This document shows, one piece after another, positions 5,361-7,729 of a DNA stretch of 7,729 nucleotides. The notes beneath the pieces were generated by a model, which was given only the letters and a program-made list of their open reading frames with translations, was not told the origin of the DNA and searched no databases. This DNA is from Acidobacteriaceae bacterium (GTDB lineage Bacteria > Acidobacteriota > Terriglobia > Terriglobales > Acidobacteriaceae). The stretch is taken from positions 1 to 7,729 of the forward strand of contig JASHUH010000554.1 of NCBI GenBank assembly GCA_030040115.1, in the 5' to 3' direction. Numbering within the stretch: the stretch's first letter is position 1; each line of letters opens with the position of its first letter. Both the position numbers and the translations under genes were made by a program.

Positions 5361-7729
5361 TCCTCACCTCCGGCCGCTGCCGCGGTTTTCTCCTCTGGTT
5401 TGGATGCAGGCTCTTCTGGGGGCGCGATGTGGGGCGTGTCTCCGCGGCCGGGCATAGAGGCGCGCGCCGAGTAAACCCGCCACTGCCGCTCCACATCATC
5501 TTGCGCTTCCTTTAGCAGCTCAGTGGCCATCTCAGGATTACCCCGCGCCAGCATCGTGTACCGCGCCTCGCGATAGGCGTACTCCTTTAATCGGATCGCC
5601 GGCGCTTTGGAATCGAGCTGGAAAGGATTCTTGCCCTCCTCGCGCAATCCCGGGTTGTAGCGCATTAGAGGCCAGTAGCCCGATTGCACCGCCAGCTTCT
5701 GCTGCTCGAGCCCGTGCACCAGGTCGTAGCCATGCGCGATGCAGCTTGCGTACGCGATGATGAGCGATGGTCCCTCATGCGCCTCGGCTTCCTGGAACGC
5801 TTTGATCACATGCGTGTCGTTTCCTCCCAGAGCTACCTGCGCCACGTACACCGAGCCATAACTCACGGCCTCCATGGCCAGATCTTTGCGGCTCGTTCTC
5901 TTGCCACTGGCGGCAAATTTCGCCACTGCACCGCGAGGGGTCGCCTTTGAAGCTTGTCCACCGGTGTTCGAATAAACCTCGGTGTCCAGCACCAGCACGT
6001 TCACATTCTTGCCCGAACCCAGCACATGATCCAGCCCGCCAAAACCGATATCAAACGCCCATCCGTCGCCGCCCAAAATCCACACGCTCTTGCGCACCAG
6101 CGCATCGGCAATCGCCAGCAGATTCTTGGCCTCAGAAGAGCTGTTTCCTGCCAGCGCGGCGCGAAGCGCCTTCACCCGCTCCCGCTGCCCATCGATCTCC
6201 GCTTCCGTTTTCTGCGAAGCGCCCACCAAATCCGCCGCGAGCTCCGCGCCGAGATCTGCGGCAAGCCGCGTCACCAGCATTTCCGCAAACGCCTTTTGTT
6301 GATCGAGCGCCGTCCTCATTCCGAAGCCGAATTCCGCATTGTCCTCAAACAGCGAGTTGGACCACGTCGGCCCGCGCCCTTGCCCATTGACGCTATAGGG
6401 AGTCGTCGGCAAATTACCGCCGTAAATCGACGAACAGCCGGTGGCGTTGGCGATGTACAGACGGTCGCCGAACAATTGCGTCAGCAGCTTGATGTACGGG
6501 GTTTCGCCGCACCCCGCGCACGCGCCGGAAAACTCGAAAAGCGGCTGCAACAGTTGCAAATCCTTCACCTGCGTGTGCGAAAGCTTCCCGCGATCCACTT
6601 CCGGCAGTCCCCAAAAGAAATCCCAGTTCGCGCGTTCCGCCTCGCGCAGCGCAGCCTGCGGAGCCATGTTGATCGCCTTCTTGCTGGCGTCGCTCCTGTT
6701 CTTCACCGGGCATACTTCCACGCACACCCCGCAGCCCGTGCAATCCTCCGGCGCCACCTGCAGCGTGTACCGCTCCTGCTCCATGCCCCGCCATTTCGGC
6801 TTGGCCCATTTGAGTGTCGCCGGCGCCTTATCGCCCAGTTCCGCCGCGTACACCTTGGCGCGGATCACCGCATGCGGGCACACCATCACGCACTTGCCGC
6901 ACTGGATGCACAGGTCCTTGTCCCACACCGGAATGAACTGCGCAATATTGCGCTTCTCCCATTGCGTGGTCCCGGATGGAAATGCTCCTCCCGCCGGAAT
7001 CGCGCTCACCGGGAGCAAATCTCCGCGCCCTGCCGCAATTTCGCCCAGCACGTTCCGTACAAACTCCGGCGCCTGGGGCGAAATCGCCGGAATCAAATCG
7101 AAACTCGATCTAGCCTCCGCCGGCAGCTCCACCTTCTCTAAATGCGCCAGGGCGTGATCCACGGCGGCAAAGTTCTTTTCGACCACCGCCTCGCCGCGCT
7201 TCCCATAGGTCTTCTCAATCGACTTCTTGATCTGCCGGATCGCCTCCTCGCGCGGCAACACCCCGCTGATGGCGAAAAAGCAGGTCTGCATGATGGTGTT
7301 GATCCGCGAACCCATGCCCGCCTCACGCGCCACCTTGTAGCCGTCGATCACATAAAAGTCAATCTTCTTGCGCAAAATTTCCTGTTGCGTAGTGCGCGGC
7401 AGGTGCTCCCATACTTCGTCTGCCGGATACGGCGAGTTGAGCAGGAAAACCGCGCCCGGAGCCGCCGCCTCCACCACGTTCATCTTTTCCAGAAAACTGA
7501 AGTTGTGGCAGGCTACAAAGCTCGCCCGGGTAATCAAATACGACGACCGGATCGGATTCGGCCCAAACCGCAAGTGCGACGTCGTCATCGATCCCGACTT
7601 CTTCGAGTCATATACAAAATAGCCCTGCGCGTAATTAGGCGTGTTGCTGCCGATAATCTTGATCGAGTTCTTGTTCGCGCCCACTGTGCCGTCCGAACCC
7701 AGCCCGTAAAACAGCGCTCGCACCGTCTG
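5357..7729 (-). CDS. nifJ: Pyruvate:ferredoxin (flavodoxin) oxidoreductase, C-terminal two thirds (5'-truncated)
   Basis: This fragment of 790 residues is open to the right window edge; the family is about 1,170-1,200 residues, so the N-terminal pyruvate-binding domains are missing. The enzyme converts pyruvate and CoA to acetyl-CoA and CO2 and reduces ferredoxin or flavodoxin in the cytoplasm. The fragment opens at the gamma-like domain (FYGLGSDGTVGANKNSIKII). A ferredoxin-like domain follows with two 4Fe-4S motifs: CIQCGKCVMVCP (Cys274, 277, 280, 284) and CTGCGVCVEVCP (Cys330, 333, 336, 340). The thiamine-diphosphate domain carries ACAGCGE (Cys404, 407), NATGC (Cys432) and ASC (Cys663), the four ligands of the proximal cluster. 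It also has GDGWAFDIG to NTGGQ (about 554-592) for Mg-thiamine diphosphate. All cofactor ligands expected in this part are present. The last 35 or so residues form a Pro/Ala/Glu-rich tail. The gene ends in an ATGA overlap with the DHOD-like gene, so the two form an operon. The promoter is outside the window. Confidence 0.96.
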   Translation of the reverse strand, partial: QTVRALFYGLGSDGTVGANKNSIKIIGSNTPNYAQGYFVYDSKKSGSMTTSHLRFGPNPIRSSYLITRASFVACHNFSFLEKMNVVEAAAPGAVFLLNSPYPADEVWEHLPRTTQQEILRKKIDFYVIDGYKVAREAGMGSRINTIMQTCFFAISGVLPREEAIRQIKKSIEKTYGKRGEAVVEKNFAAVDHALAHLEKVELPAEARSSFDLIPAISPQAPEFVRNVLGEIAAGRGDLLPVSAIPAGGAFPSGTTQWEKRNIAQFIPVWDKDLCIQCGKCVMVCPHAVIRAKVYAAELGDKAPATLKWAKPKWRGMEQERYTLQVAPEDCTGCGVCVEVCPVKNRSDASKKAINMAPQAALREAERANWDFFWGLPEVDRGKLSHTQVKDLQLLQPLFEFSGACAGCGETPYIKLLTQLFGDRLYIANATGCSSIYGGNLPTTPYSVNGQGRGPTWSNSLFEDNAEFGFGMRTALDQQKAFAEMLVTRLAADLGAELAADLVGASQKTEAEIDGQRERVKALRAALAGNSSSEAKNLLAIADALVRKSVWILGGDGWAFDIGFGGLDHVLGSGKNVNVLVLDTEVYSNTGGQASKATPRGAVAKFAASGKRTSRKDLAMEAVSYGSVYVAQVALGGNDTHVIKAFQEAEAHEGPSLIIAYASCIAHGYDLVHGLEQQKLAVQSGYWPLMRYNPGLREEGKNPFQLDSKAPAIRLKEYAYREARYTMLARGNPEMATELLKEAQDDVERQWRVYSARASMPGRGDTPHIAPPEEPASKPEEKTAAAAGGEE
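5364..5371 (-). promoter_or_regulatory. Strong Shine-Dalgarno site of the DHOD-like gene, inside the PFOR 3' end
   Basis: On the minus strand this reads GGAGGTGA, with its GGAGG core six bases before the ATG at 5360. It encodes the Gly-Gly-Glu-Glu end of PFOR while serving as a ribosome binding site for the next gene. Together with the ATGA stop/start overlap it indicates translational coupling. Confidence 0.75.

Noticed and set aside
5954..7141. A 395-codon open frame on the plus strand antisense to PFOR
   Set aside because: Its composition is dominated by Arg, His, Ala and Leu, as expected for the complement of GC-rich codons. It recognisably mirrors PFOR, whose cofactor motifs are intact on the minus strand.

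Overview
The window is a gene-dense, GC-rich stretch of a bacterial chromosome. It holds six protein-coding genes, two of them cut by the window edges. I see no RNA genes, mobile elements or CRISPR arrays. Two gene types point to an anaerobic or facultative heterotroph: a HoxH-like cytosolic NiFe hydrogenase, and a single-chain pyruvate:ferredoxin oxidoreductase (PFOR) with a linked flavoprotein. Two predicted exported hydrolases suggest a polymer degrader. Together with base composition and promoter style this would fit Acidobacteriota, but that is an impression from gene content, not a phylogenetic result.

Layout. (1) At 2-1123 on the plus strand lie the C-terminal 194 residues of a NiFe hydrogenase large subunit and, 21 bp later, its probable maturation endopeptidase. 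The large subunit still carries its removable C-terminal peptide, so substrate and protease are encoded side by side. (2) At 1098-2522 on the minus strand lies an exported GH29 alpha-L-fucosidase, whose 3' end overlaps the protease gene by 26 bp in convergent orientation. (3) At 2523-2665 lies a 143-bp divergent intergenic region. It has a good sigma70-type promoter for the fucosidase, an 11-bp direct repeat overlapping that promoter, and an extended -10 element just before the next gene. (4) At 2666-4297 on the plus strand lies an exported serine hydrolase of the class C beta-lactamase/penicillin-binding-protein family, with a C-terminal region that looks duplicated. (5) At 4298-4343 lies a short convergent intergenic gap with a weak hairpin. 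(6) At 4344-7729 on the minus strand lies PFOR, whose 5' end is beyond the window, followed by a translationally coupled dihydroorotate-dehydrogenase-like flavoprotein that lacks the usual catalytic loop.

How the parts fit. PFOR oxidises pyruvate to acetyl-CoA and delivers electrons to ferredoxin or flavodoxin. A group-3 type hydrogenase exchanges electrons between H2 and NAD(P)H or a related carrier. Both are redox-balancing enzymes, but they lie on opposite strands on either side of the two hydrolase genes, so this window does not show them as one operon. The fucosidase and serine hydrolase are predicted to be exported and are divergently transcribed. No clearly new multi-gene system is evident. 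The most unusual item is the DHOD-like protein coupled to PFOR: it keeps flavin-binding features but not the DHOD active-site motif.
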